A DNA stretch of 64,000 nt from Filifactor villosus (GTDB taxonomy: Bacteria; Bacillota; Clostridia; Peptostreptococcales; Filifactoraceae): the NCBI RefSeq assembly GCF_042652965.1, contig NZ_JBHSHL010000033.1, positions 1 through 64,000 of the forward strand, written 5' to 3'. Below, one piece after another: positions 7,389 to 14,963 of the stretch (position 1 is the stretch's first letter; each line of letters starts with the position of its first letter). The notes beneath the pieces are model-generated. The model was not told where the DNA came from, did no database searches, and saw only the letters and a program-made list of their open reading frames with translations. The translations under genes were made by a program, and so were the position numbers.

Positions 7389-8186
7389 ATGAATATATCA
7401 GAAAGAATTTTCTATTTATTAGAGCAACAAGAAAAAACTGCTTCTCAACTAGGAGAGTACATCGGCGTTAAGTCTAGTAGTATCAACGGATGGAAAAACG
7501 GGAGTTTCCCTTCTTCAAAATACATTGAAAAAATAGCAAGTTTTTTCAATGTATCCATAGCTTATCTTGTTACAGGAGTAGAGGAACAATCATTAGGAAA
7601 AACTAAAATAGATATAATCTATTCTCTAAACGAAGACAATCTATCGAAGGCAATTTCTTACGCTGAATATCTTAGCTATAAAGAAGAGAAGGAAAAGCAA
7701 GAGTTGCTTTTGGTCTCAGAGGAAACAAAAAAACACACCGGCAACTCCAAAGAACCGATTCAAATTTCCGAGCATATAAAAGAAGAAACTGGATCTGAAA
7801 AAGAGAAACCGGAAGAACAAAACTTCCTTCCTGTCCTTGGATATACCGCTGCAGGAGATCCCATTGAGGTCCCTGATGACATCTATAGTTTCGATGACCT
7901 CGTAGCCATCCCTTTAGGGATAAAAGCCGACTTCGCCCTAACTGTCCGAGGCGATTCCATGGAACCAGACATCCCCAACGGCTCCACCGTTGCGGTCAAA
8001 AAACAGGAAACTGTAGAGAACGGGCAGATCGCCATTGTTTCTCTAAACAACCATATAACCTGCAAAACCTTCCGGAAGTACAACGGCACCATCTCCCTCC
8101 ACTCGATCAACCGGAAATACGACCCGATCACGATCAAAGAAGAGGACAATATCGAAGTAAAAATTATAGGAAGAGTCGTCCGATAG
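7389..8186 (+). CDS. Prophage LexA/CI-type repressor (XRE HTH plus S24 peptidase)
   Basis: This 265-residue protein has an N-terminal XRE helix-turn-helix (residues 8-60) and a C-terminal LexA/UmuD-like self-cleaving domain (145-265). The cleavage site is A155-G156 (TAAGDP), with S190 (GDSMEP) and K226 as the catalytic pair. It should keep the prophage silent and be inactivated by RecA filaments during the SOS response. It diverges from the early operon, and the palindromic operator lies just upstream. AAGGAGG precedes the ATG. The N-terminal half is more AT-rich than the C-terminal half, suggesting a mosaic gene. Confidence 0.93.
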   Translation: MNISERIFYLLEQQEKTASQLGEYIGVKSSSINGWKNGSFPSSKYIEKIASFFNVSIAYLVTGVEEQSLGKTKIDIIYSLNEDNLSKAISYAEYLSYKEEKEKQELLLVSEETKKHTGNSKEPIQISEHIKEETGSEKEKPEEQNFLPVLGYTAAGDPIEVPDDIYSFDDLVAIPLGIKADFALTVRGDSMEPDIPNGSTVAVKKQETVENGQIAIVSLNNHITCKTFRKYNGTISLHSINRKYDPITIKEEDNIEVKIIGRVVR

Positions 8187-8393
8187 TAAAGAAGAAATTA
8201 CATAGAATTTCATCTTTCAAAATCGCCCTCGGATCTTTCATAACATCTTTCACAATCTTTCATAACCAAAAAATCACAAAAAAAGAGAGTTTCTACCCCT
8301 TCAAAACAAGCCCCGAAACCCTCTTTGTTAGTGCGCCTTTTTTTGTCACTCTTTTTTAAAAGATTCTCCTGATTTTTGCCCCGTTTTTACTCA

Positions 8394-8508
8394 TTTTGTC
8401 CCCTTAAACTTGTCCCCTTAAAAAATCCCCTTTTTTTATAGCCGTTGGAATTTCAACAAAATTTTAAGGGGACAAAAATTCCGCTAAAATCTATTTTGTC
8501 CCCTTAAA
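8394..8508. repeat. Four TTGTCCCCTTAAA motifs, one pair forming a 15-bp palindrome
   Basis: Copies lie at 8394-8408, 8410-8422 and 8494-8508 on the plus strand and 8463-8477 on the minus strand. The last two form a perfect 15-bp inverted repeat around a 16-nt centre. The block lies between two clusters of the 8-bp iterons and may be a second protein-binding set of the same control region. Confidence 0.8.
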
Positions 8509-8515
8509 CCTAAAC

Positions 8516-8524
8516 TTATCCACA
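8516..8524 (+). promoter_or_regulatory. Perfect DnaA box
   Basis: TTATCCACA, the consensus DnaA-binding 9-mer, lies at the edge of the second iteron cluster. Confidence 0.6.
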
Positions 8525-8885
8525 TCCTCGTCACAAAGATCCCCAACCCTATTCCCGTTCAATCTTTCATGCTCTCTTTCAAAATCTTTCAAAATCCCGT
8601 CCCTATCTTTCAAAAATCTTTCACACTTTCCGCCGATCTTTCACACCTTCGACCGCCTAATATGTAACCTGCTGCATCTCCTCATTAACCCCTATGTAAT
8701 CCCACCATACCAACCCTTTCACATCCTCGCCCGCTTCATGACGATTCCGAAACCTTTTCCGCTCCTTCCCGCTTCATATCGCCCGATTGAAACCCTCCCG
8801 AAAGATCCCCTATATCATTTTGAAAGATTTTTGAAAGATAAATATCCAATTTTGAAAGTTTGAAAGATAAAAAAAGAGCCTTGAC

Positions 8886-8894
8886 TTATCCACA
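8886..8894 (+). promoter_or_regulatory. Perfect DnaA box
   Basis: A second TTATCCACA in the same orientation lies 18 bp after the last TGAAAGAT iteron. Together with the box at 8516 it brackets the central part of the gene-free region. Confidence 0.6.
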
Positions 8895-9042
8895 AGCCAA
8901 AGCTCTAAAAAGTACGATTTTTATTTTTCATATAGATGGCAAAACTTTTTTTACACAAAACGCGAATACATTGAAAAGACACCATTTCCCGCCTTTTCTC
9001 GCCTTTCCTCACACCTTTTATATTGCCATCTATCCTGAAAGA

Positions 9043-9213
9043 TTACACAAATATTACAATGTTAGATACCATAAATAGTGAATACATAAAGCTCAATATT
9101 GGTAAAATCAGACCAAACCACGTATTCTTCATCTTTGATAAACATATCTGCAACCATACTACCAATGCAACTACAAACAAGAATAAAACAAACATAAACA
9201 GAACATTTTTCAC
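9043..9213 (-). CDS. 56-residue two-helix membrane protein
   Basis: This short frame starts with GTG at 9213, two bases after the stop of the DUF2089-like gene, with GGGAGTC upstream. It encodes two hydrophobic segments (residues ~4-25 and ~32-55) separated by a short basic loop. DUF2089-type regulators are often paired with a small membrane protein, so the two probably form one unit. The function is unknown; the GTG start and coupling support it as a gene. Confidence 0.65.
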   Translation of the reverse strand: MKNVLFMFVLFLFVVALVVWLQICLSKMKNTWFGLILPILSFMYSLFMVSNIVIFV

Positions 9214-9214
9214 T

Positions 9215-9514
9215 CTAATCGACTCCCTTCATTTTCTTATACTCCGAAACTAATATCTTAGCTGTTTCAAAATCAAGTTTATCATTGACAGCCAATCTTT
9301 TTATGAGAGAAACATAAGGCTCATTTGCATTATCTTCACTTATCTGTATTTTTTGTATTAGTTTGTCCAATCTCAGTCTAACTGTTGGATATGTGACTTC
9401 ATATTGCTTTGCAATTTCCTTTAGTGATCCAGAAGATAATATAAAATTTTTTATGAAGGATAGATCTTCTTCATCAAGATTTACCATCCATTCGGGGATA
9501 ATTTCAATAGCCAT
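9215..9514 (-). CDS. DUF2089-like HTH regulator
   Basis: This 99-residue protein contains the pattern LSFIKNFILSSGSLKEIAKQ followed by YEVTYPTVRLRLDKLI, typical of the DUF2089 helix-turn-helix family. The ATG at 9514 has AAGGGAAGGTG upstream. A palindromic operator sits on its promoter, suggesting autoregulation. It is co-transcribed with a two-helix membrane protein. The GC content is low compared with the neighbouring NAD locus, which suggests accessory DNA. Confidence 0.75.
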   Translation of the reverse strand: MAIEIIPEWMVNLDEEDLSFIKNFILSSGSLKEIAKQYEVTYPTVRLRLDKLIQKIQISEDNANEPYVSLIKRLAVNDKLDFETAKILVSEYKKMKGVD

Positions 9515-9529
9515 ATCATCACCTTCCCT

Positions 9530-9570
9530 TTAATAATATTAAGTATAATATTTAATATTATTAAAGTCAA
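9530..9570 (-). promoter_or_regulatory. Promoter with 13-bp inverted-repeat operator for the DUF2089 gene
   Basis: Minus-strand TTGACT (9570-9565) and TATACT (9547-9542) are 17 bp apart. TTAATAATATTAA (9530-9542) and its exact inverse (9552-9564) flank the -10 box with a 9-bp centre. The layout predicts strong repression by a dimer, most simply the DUF2089 product. Confidence 0.7.
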
Positions 9571-9778
9571 TATTAAATATTTTTTATCTTTTATTTATTG
9601 TGGTTTGTGTGTTGTTCCTATTCGTTTCTCTTTACCTGTGATAGTGTTCTATTTTTTTGCAATAATTTTTCTATGTTACTCCTAACACTTTCAGATTGTT
9701 TTACTTCTTTATCGTAGGTCTAATAAGTTGAGAATAGAGGGTATCTTTTTCTTTCTTCAAGGCTACTACTTCCAATTT
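9571..9778. other. AT-rich gap with no gene
   Basis: The space between the DUF2089 promoter and the next minus-strand frame is very AT-rich. I see no coding frame, hairpin or recognisable repeat in it. Confidence 0.5.
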
Positions 9779-10132
9779 TTACTTAGATATAGTTACGGTC
9801 TTGCTTTCTACGAAATGCTCTTTCAGATATTTCTTGGAAATTTCAAATAAAATAATTTCTGAGGTATTTTTGTTGTAAAAATTTTCCTGTTTGCCTTTCT
9901 TTAACTGGGTAAAAGTTTTGTAGGTGTCTTTGATGGCTTTTGTATTTTTATAGTTCTTACTAATGTCCATTAAAATTATCCGATCGTGAAGTTTGAATTC
10001 TACGCTTGGATTATTCACGGAAACTTCTTCCAAGTATTCAAAAGCTTTGTAGTTACTATACTCCAACGAAAAAGTTTTTTCGCCCATCAGGGAAATGAAA
10101 TAGGATTCTCCCATTACGAAAATTCGCTCCAT
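9779..10132 (-). CDS. Hypothetical protein
   Basis: This frame of 117 residues (from the ATG at 10132; another ATG at 10114 has a better-spaced GGAG) encodes a lysine-rich alpha/beta protein (FSLEYSNYKAFEYLEEV...FKLHDRIILMDI). No family is recognised. A degenerate family-B repeat lies directly upstream, at ~10190-10270. It is AT-rich and has no visible promoter; it may be a remnant of accessory DNA. Confidence 0.45.
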   Translation of the reverse strand: MERIFVMGESYFISLMGEKTFSLEYSNYKAFEYLEEVSVNNPSVEFKLHDRIILMDISKNYKNTKAIKDTYKTFTQLKKGKQENFYNKNTSEIILFEISKKYLKEHFVESKTVTISK

Positions 10133-10332
10133 CCTACGTCGCTGCGAAGCCGGTTTATATCCAAGAGACAACGACTAGTTGTACTGTCTTTCGCTTGGAG
10201 TGTCAGGTACACAGAATATATACCGATCGAAACGTTTCTGGCAAGGATAAGAGTTGGATTGTGTGACAAATCAATTTAATGGAAGGGTACGAGAAGGAGA
10301 AAAAATTTTTTGTCTTTTTATAAAAAACAAGA

Positions 10333-10361
10333 TTGACAAAAATAGTCTTTATGACTATAAT
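10333..10361 (+). promoter_or_regulatory. SigA promoter of the NAD locus
   Basis: TTGACA at 10333-10338 and TATAAT at 10356-10361 are spaced by 17 bp, a near-perfect promoter. Operator 1 fills the spacer and the first bases of the -10 box. Confidence 0.85.
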
Positions 10362-10388
10362 AAAAATATATATAGTCAAAACGACTAT
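10342..10388 (+). promoter_or_regulatory. Pair of NrtR-type operators
   Basis: ATAGTC-TTTAT-GACTAT (10342-10358) and ATAGTC-AAAAC-GACTAT (10372-10388) are two perfect 6-bp-arm inverted repeats with 5-bp centres, 30 bp apart. One covers the promoter core and the other lies just after the start of transcription. They precede a Nudix-HTH regulator, so autoregulation by that protein is the simplest reading. No third copy was noticed elsewhere in the window. Confidence 0.8.
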
Positions 10389-10405
10389 TAAAAGGAGGTG
10401 GAGTG

Positions 10406-11503
10406 ATGAAGCAAGAGCAAAAAAAGTCGGACAAGAAGAGCAGTGGAGAGGAAGGAACGAGTACCGGAGTCGAACCAAGGAAGGTTAAGGCTGTTCCGAT
10501 AAAGGGATCGGAGAGCGGGGACGCAAAGCCGAACGAAAAGGCAAAAGAAAAGTCGAAGGACCGTAACGACAATCGAGAAAATGCCTTGGAAGTCGAGTAC
10601 AAGAAGAGAGATGAGACTCTGCAAGCAAAGGAAGCGAAGGGCAAAGACTTGGAAGAATTACAACAAAAATATGATAAAAAATCAGAGCATAGAGGTGTTT
10701 TTCCTGTTCTAAGCGGAGTTGAAAAAGAAGAGGATGTAGAAAAAGCGATAGAGAAGGGCGGACAAGAGGTCTCTGCTTATCGAGAGGAGGAGGACTATCT
10801 TGAACGTTATCGCAAGGAGGTCTACGAAAGGATGTCGCTTACTGTGGACATCCTGATCTTCTCCCTTGACAGAGAGTTTCGCTTACAGGTTCTACTCAAG
10901 AAGAGAGAGGATTTTCCCTATAAGGCAAGAAGATCTTTGCCGGGGGGCTTTGTAGGAATTGAAGAATCCGTGGAGGAGGCTGCCGTTCGCGTTATGAAGC
11001 AGAAGACGGGGCTTTGCGATCTTCATCTTGAGCAGCTCTATACCTTTGGAGATAAGGACAGGGATCCGAGGATGAGGATCGTGACTGTGGCGTACTTGGC
11101 GATTTTGCCCAGAGATTTGTCGGTGGAAGGTGAAGAGGACAGCGATTTTTTTCGGGTAATGTTCTCCGAGAAGGGACTTGAATTTTTGGGGAGTGAGGTT
11201 TTTGATCAAGACCATTTGGCCTTCGATCATGCGAGGATTATTGCCCTTGCTGTCGAAAGGATGAGGGGCAAACTTCACTATACGGATATCGCTTTGGAGT
11301 TTTTGAAGGATAGGAAGAGATTTACTCTTTTTGAACTCCAAAAAGTCTACGAGGCCATAGAGGACAGGGACTACGATACTCCGAACTTCAGAAGGTATTT
11401 TAAAAACCGTTATGAGGCAGTCGGAGCAGTCGAAAAGACGGGAGAGATGTCGACGGAGTTTTCCAAGAGACCGAGTTCCTATTATAGGATGAAGAAGGAT
11501 TGA
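10406..11503 (+). CDS. nrtR: NrtR-type Nudix transcriptional regulator of NAD metabolism
   Basis: The ATG at 10406 follows AAAGGAGG by 7 bases and gives 365 residues; a GTG one codon earlier is too close. Residues 1-135 are a Lys/Glu-rich, probably disordered extension that typical NrtR proteins (about 230-300 residues) lack. Residues 145-240 are a Nudix domain. The Nudix box GGFVGIEESVEEAAVRVMKQKTG keeps the fold glycine and Arg but replaces the catalytic RE...EE acids, as in NrtR proteins that sense ADP-ribose-type ligands rather than cutting them. Residues 280-365 form the winged-helix DNA-binding part. It is the first gene of the NAD locus and lies directly behind two palindromic operators. 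Confidence 0.9.
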   Translation: MKQEQKKSDKKSSGEEGTSTGVEPRKVKAVPIKGSESGDAKPNEKAKEKSKDRNDNRENALEVEYKKRDETLQAKEAKGKDLEELQQKYDKKSEHRGVFPVLSGVEKEEDVEKAIEKGGQEVSAYREEEDYLERYRKEVYERMSLTVDILIFSLDREFRLQVLLKKREDFPYKARRSLPGGFVGIEESVEEAAVRVMKQKTGLCDLHLEQLYTFGDKDRDPRMRIVTVAYLAILPRDLSVEGEEDSDFFRVMFSEKGLEFLGSEVFDQDHLAFDHARIIALAVERMRGKLHYTDIALEFLKDRKRFTLFELQKVYEAIEDRDYDTPNFRRYFKNRYEAVGAVEKTGEMSTEFSKRPSSYYRMKKD

Positions 11504-11695
11504 CAGTGTGCATCGTGTAAAGAGAGAAACCGGTTTCTTCGGTTGCGGTCTTGATCCGCATTGGCATATAATACAGGCGCTTCTTTGATACCGTTTCACG
11601 GCAGAGCTGCCGTTTGAAGACACGATGCGGTCTGCAAAATATGTATCGGTTCAGTAAATACCGTTCTGTATAATCCGTCCGTTGAAATATCAGGT

Positions 11696-11799
11696 TTTAG
11701 TAAGAGTTATGGATATCAACAATTTGTGTACTCCATGGAAGGTAAAACGAATGTCTGTGGTCACAAAACAGATATCACTACATTTGGAGGGTCGTATAA
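11696..11799 (+). repeat. Family-A MITE-like repeat, degenerate copy
   Basis: This lies in the 323-bp gap between nrtR and pncA. It aligns with family A over GTTATGGATATCAACAATTTGTG and the CACAAAACAGATATCA region, but its ends have decayed. The rest of the gap shows imperfect hairpins (around ACCGGTTTCTTCGGTT and CGGCAGAGCTGCCG) and no frame. Confidence 0.6.
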
Positions 11800-11826
11800 C
11801 GGGATAAAAAGAAAGGCGGAGAAGAA

Positions 11827-12378
11827 ATGAAACTACTGGTTGTTATCGATATGCAGAATGATTTTATTACAGGGGTGTTGGGAAATGAGGAGTGCAGGGC
11901 TGTCGTGCCCAAGGTTGTGGAGAGGATGGAGAGAGCGCGTAGGGAAGGCTGGAAGATCATCTGCACCCAAGATGTGCATGAAGAGGATTATTTGCAGACG
12001 GGGGAGGGAAGACGTCTTCCCGTTGAGCATTGTATTCGAGGGAGCCGGGGAGCGGAACTTATCGACGAGATCAAAGAGATGAAGGCCGGATGGGAAGATC
12101 GGAACAAGGTTTTTTTGACGGAGAGCCCTCTTGAGAAGAATGCGTTTGGAAGTACAAAGCTTTCTGTCGCAATCCGGAAATACGATCCGGAAGAGATTGA
12201 ATTGATCGGAGTTTGTACCGATATCTGCGTGATCTCCAATGCGATGATCCTGCGTTCGGATTATCCTGATATCGAGGTTTCGGTCGATGCCTCTTGCTGT
12301 GCCGGGGTAACGGTACAGAGTCATAACAATGCCCTTTCTTCTATGGAAGGTTGTCAGATCAGCGTTAAGAGAGGATGA
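11827..12378 (+). CDS. pncA: Nicotinamidase / isochorismatase-fold amidase
   Basis: This 183-residue cysteine hydrolase of the PncA family would turn nicotinamide into nicotinate plus ammonia. The triad is D8 (VVIDMQNDF), K104 and C134 (GVCTDICVISN); the DVHEED stretch (49-54) supplies the usual metal-binding Asp and His. Its length suits PncA. It lies in the NAD locus seven bases before the Prs-like gene, which supports nicotinamide as substrate over isochorismate. The nicotinate route would also need PncB and NadD, which are not in this window; NadE, its last enzyme, is. Confidence 0.85.
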   Translation: MKLLVVIDMQNDFITGVLGNEECRAVVPKVVERMERARREGWKIICTQDVHEEDYLQTGEGRRLPVEHCIRGSRGAELIDEIKEMKAGWEDRNKVFLTESPLEKNAFGSTKLSVAIRKYDPEEIELIGVCTDICVISNAMILRSDYPDIEVSVDASCCAGVTVQSHNNALSSMEGCQISVKRG

Positions 12379-12384
12379 TGGAAG

Positions 12385-13191
12385 ATGATCTTGGTAAATA
12401 AGAGTGAGATTGACAGAAAGAAATTTCCCGACGGAACGGTTCTCATTCGCTGTGAGCCTTGTGAGAAAGCGAGAATCGAATGGTTTTACGAGTCGGATGA
12501 AGAATTGTTTCAACTTCTTTGTGTAGCGAGACATCTGAGAGAAAGAGGAACAAAAAGGATGGAGCTGTTTCTCCCCTACCTTCCCAATGCACGTATGGAC
12601 AGGGTCAAAGGTCGAGAGGAAGTTTTTACCCTGAAGTATTTTTGCGAATGGATCAATTCTCTCTCCTTCGATGCAGTCGAGGTAATCGATGTTCATTCCG
12701 AGGTGGGAAAAGCACTGTTGAACAATGTTGTTTCCTTTACACCGAAGAAGGCCCTCGAGCAGGTCTTGAATAAGATTGGAAGGGAGGAACTCGTTTTGTA
12801 CTTCCCTGATGAGGGAGCTTTTAAGCGATATGTCGATCTGTTGCCGGGGTTTGCTTCCTGTTACGGCAGAAAGAGGCGCGACTGGAAGAGCGGGAAGATT
12901 CTCGGACTTGAGATCGTAAAGGGAGGACTTGACCTCAAGGGGGCAAAGATACTCATGGTGGACGATATTTGCAGCTATGGGGGGACCTTCTATTACAGTG
13001 TGTCCGCTCTGAAGGAGGAGGGTGTGGATAAGATCTACTCTTTTGCGACCCATACCGAGGCGAGTCTACTCTCGAAGAAGAGTAAATATCTACAATTGCT
13101 AAAAAGCGGAGAGGTTGAGCGACATTTTACGACAAGGAGTCTGCATAGAAACGAGAGTGAGTATATCGAAGAGGTGTCCAACGAGGCTTAG
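12385..13191 (+). CDS. Short PRPP-synthetase-like protein (Prs or ADP-ribose pyrophosphate synthetase, Adps)
   Basis: This 268-residue protein has a PRPP-synthetase fold: flexible loop PYLPNARMDRVKGRE (64-78), metal-site DVHS (102-105) and PRPP loop MVDDICSYGGTF (191-202). Ordinary housekeeping Prs is ~310-320 residues with the loop ending DTGGT; here it reads SYGGT, so the 5'-phosphate pocket differs. It is paired with a NAMPT-like gene, as in Vibrio phage KVP40 and in the NARP1 counter-defence pair, where the 'Prs' (Adps) pyrophosphorylates ADP-ribose. The two options are PRPP supply for nicotinamide salvage, or ADPR-PP formation. The fold is sure, the substrate is not. Confidence 0.85.
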   Translation: MILVNKSEIDRKKFPDGTVLIRCEPCEKARIEWFYESDEELFQLLCVARHLRERGTKRMELFLPYLPNARMDRVKGREEVFTLKYFCEWINSLSFDAVEVIDVHSEVGKALLNNVVSFTPKKALEQVLNKIGREELVLYFPDEGAFKRYVDLLPGFASCYGRKRRDWKSGKILGLEIVKGGLDLKGAKILMVDDICSYGGTFYYSVSALKEEGVDKIYSFATHTEASLLSKKSKYLQLLKSGEVERHFTTRSLHRNESEYIEEVSNEA

Positions 13192-13218
13192 TGTAATGAG
13201 ATGCTGAAATTCATAGGA

Positions 13219-13313
13219 ATACTATCTTCCCTTTGAAATGTCGGGGATACAGAATATAGAACTACCGAAAAACAATTTGGTATGACTATATACTTGAAAG
13301 CGTTCAAAGGATC
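13219..13313 (+). repeat. Family-B MITE-like repeat
   Basis: It starts at ATACTATCTTCCCTTTGAAATG and runs through GATACAGAATATAGAA, CCGAAAAACAATTTGG and GCGTTCAAAGG. It separates the Prs-like gene from the NAMPT-like gene within the NAD locus and so might affect read-through. Confidence 0.65.
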
Positions 13314-13479
13314 AAATTCAATAAATAATAATATAAGAGAGGAGATAGTTTCCAAAAAGTACCTGTTTTTCGGTAAGGCACAACCGTAGCATATTGAAGT
13401 TTGAATGAAAGAACAGGATAAAAGAATGGGAAGGACATTGGTATTTTTGAGCGGTCTTCCCATAGAAACGGAGAAGAAG

Positions 13480-14949
13480 ATGAAAAATACAAATCCTTTA
13501 TTGTTGATCGATTTTTATAAGGCGGTCCATTCGGATATGTTGCCGAAGAAGATAACCAAGTCGGTGTCGTATTTTACCCCGAGGATGAGCAGGATAGACA
13601 GGTGGCAGGAAGTCGTGATGTTCGGCTTACAGGCGTTTATCAAGACCTACCTCATCGACTACTTCCGAGAAGAGTTTTTCTCCCGTCCGAAGGAGGAGGT
13701 TGTGGGAGAGTACGCACGTGTCATGGATGCTTCTCTGGGAAAGGGAACCTATAACGGGGAGAGGGTAGGCCTGCTTCACGATTTGGGATATCTTCCGGTG
13801 GAGATTCGAGCTTTGAAAGAGGGGACGAGGGTTCCCATGCATGTTCCGATGTTTGCCATGACCAATACGCATCCGAACTTTGCTTGGCTTCCTCAAGCAT
13901 TGGAGAGCCTTGTTTCAGCGGAAATGTGGCATCCGATGATCAGTGCGACCGTTGGAGCTTCCTACCGTGACATCGTCAATATTTATGCACAAAAGACCTG
14001 TGATGACAAGGTATCTAGGGCGAGACTTCTCGGGGATTTCTCCTTCCGGGGGCAGGAGTCCCTGCAATCCGCAGTCAAGAGCAGTGCGGGCTGGTGTCTT
14101 TCCTTCCTGAATACGGCGACGGTTCCCGTCATTCCTTATTTGGAGCAACATTATAACTGCGACTGTGAAAAGGAGGAGGTCGCCTTCGGAAGTCCGAGTA
14201 CGGAGCATAGCGTTATGTGCAGCAACTACGCGGTGGACGGAGATGAGATTACCCTTCTTCGAAGGCTTCTTACCGAGATTTATCCGGATACGAGTTTTTC
14301 CGTCGTCCTTGATTCCTACGATTATTGGAATGTCATCGACAACATCCTGCCCAAACTCAAGAAGGAGATCATGGAGCACAGGGGTTGCATGCTGATGAGG
14401 GGAGATTCGGGGGATTGTGTTGAGGTCGTTACAAAGACGGTGTTCAAACTCTGGGAACAGTTCAAGGGAACGGTCAACTCCAAAGGCTACAAGGTACTCG
14501 ATCCCCATGTCAAGGCGATCTACGGCGACAGCATTACCCTTCAGAGATGCGAAGAAATCTATCGTATCTTAGAAGAAAACGGTTTTGCCGTCTCCAATGT
14601 AGCCTTGGGAGCGGGCAGTTTCTCCATGCAGTGTCTGGAGGAAGACGGTGTGCTCAAGCCCTTTACACGGGACACTTTCTCCTTTGCCGTCAAAGCGACC
14701 TATATGGAAATCGAAGGCAGGTCGTATCCAATCTTCAAAGATCCTAAAGACGGAGGATTTAAGAAAAGTCAAAAGGGCTGTTGTATCGTCACAAGAGAAG
14801 GAGAGGTACTCTCTTATCGTGACGAATATACTTGGGAGGAAGCCTGCTGTGAAGAGAACTTGTTACAAGAGGTCTTTAGGGATGGGGTGTTCCTTCGAGA
14901 GCAGAATTTGGCGGATGTTCGAAGAGAACTGCACGGAAACGGGTTTTAG
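13480..14949 (+). CDS. nadV: NAMPT-like nicotinamide (phospho)ribosyl/ADP-ribosyl transferase
   Basis: The start is placed at the ATG at 13480, behind GGAGAAGAAG, giving 489 residues, the usual NAMPT length. The protein matches NAMPT throughout: GDFSFRG (185-191), STEHS with H243 (equivalent to the phospho-His of the human enzyme), LDSYDYWN, MRGDSGD, TRDTFS and a FKDP lysine. It should join nicotinamide to an activated ribose, giving NMN if the donor is PRPP. The human GDGVDI..TLQ loop is shortened to GDSITLQ. The gene follows the Prs-like gene, the order seen in both classical NadV-Prs pairs and NARP1 Adps-Namat pairs. NadE begins 14 bp later. Confidence 0.88.
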   Translation: MKNTNPLLLIDFYKAVHSDMLPKKITKSVSYFTPRMSRIDRWQEVVMFGLQAFIKTYLIDYFREEFFSRPKEEVVGEYARVMDASLGKGTYNGERVGLLHDLGYLPVEIRALKEGTRVPMHVPMFAMTNTHPNFAWLPQALESLVSAEMWHPMISATVGASYRDIVNIYAQKTCDDKVSRARLLGDFSFRGQESLQSAVKSSAGWCLSFLNTATVPVIPYLEQHYNCDCEKEEVAFGSPSTEHSVMCSNYAVDGDEITLLRRLLTEIYPDTSFSVVLDSYDYWNVIDNILPKLKKEIMEHRGCMLMRGDSGDCVEVVTKTVFKLWEQFKGTVNSKGYKVLDPHVKAIYGDSITLQRCEEIYRILEENGFAVSNVALGAGSFSMQCLEEDGVLKPFTRDTFSFAVKATYMEIEGRSYPIFKDPKDGGFKKSQKGCCIVTREGEVLSYRDEYTWEEACCEENLLQEVFRDGVFLREQNLADVRRELHGNGF

Positions 14950-14963
14950 AGAAGGAGGCAAAG

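Larger units (their letters stand above)
8213..8868. repeat. Array of 8-bp iterons ATCTTTCA / TGAAAGAT
   Basis: Nine exact ATCTTTCA copies start at 8213, 8233, 8245, 8255, 8562, 8584, 8605, 8616 and 8636. Three exact reverse copies TGAAAGAT start at 8821, 8832 and 8861, with one-mismatch copies at 8574 and 8853. Within clusters the steps are mostly 10-12 or 20-22 bp, near whole turns of the helix, so one protein could bind along one face. The array lies immediately after the repressor stop, where the left end of a Mu-like phage is expected; transposase sites and origin iterons both fit. Confidence 0.85.

Noticed and set aside
8213..8868. CRISPR array suggested by regular repeats
   Set aside because: The repeated word is only 8 bp, spacing is 10-22 bp and both orientations occur, so it is not a repeat-spacer array.
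11833..13053. 406-codon minus-strand frame across pncA and the Prs-like gene
   Set aside because: Both genes on the plus strand have full domain matches. The minus frame has low-quality composition and no domain.
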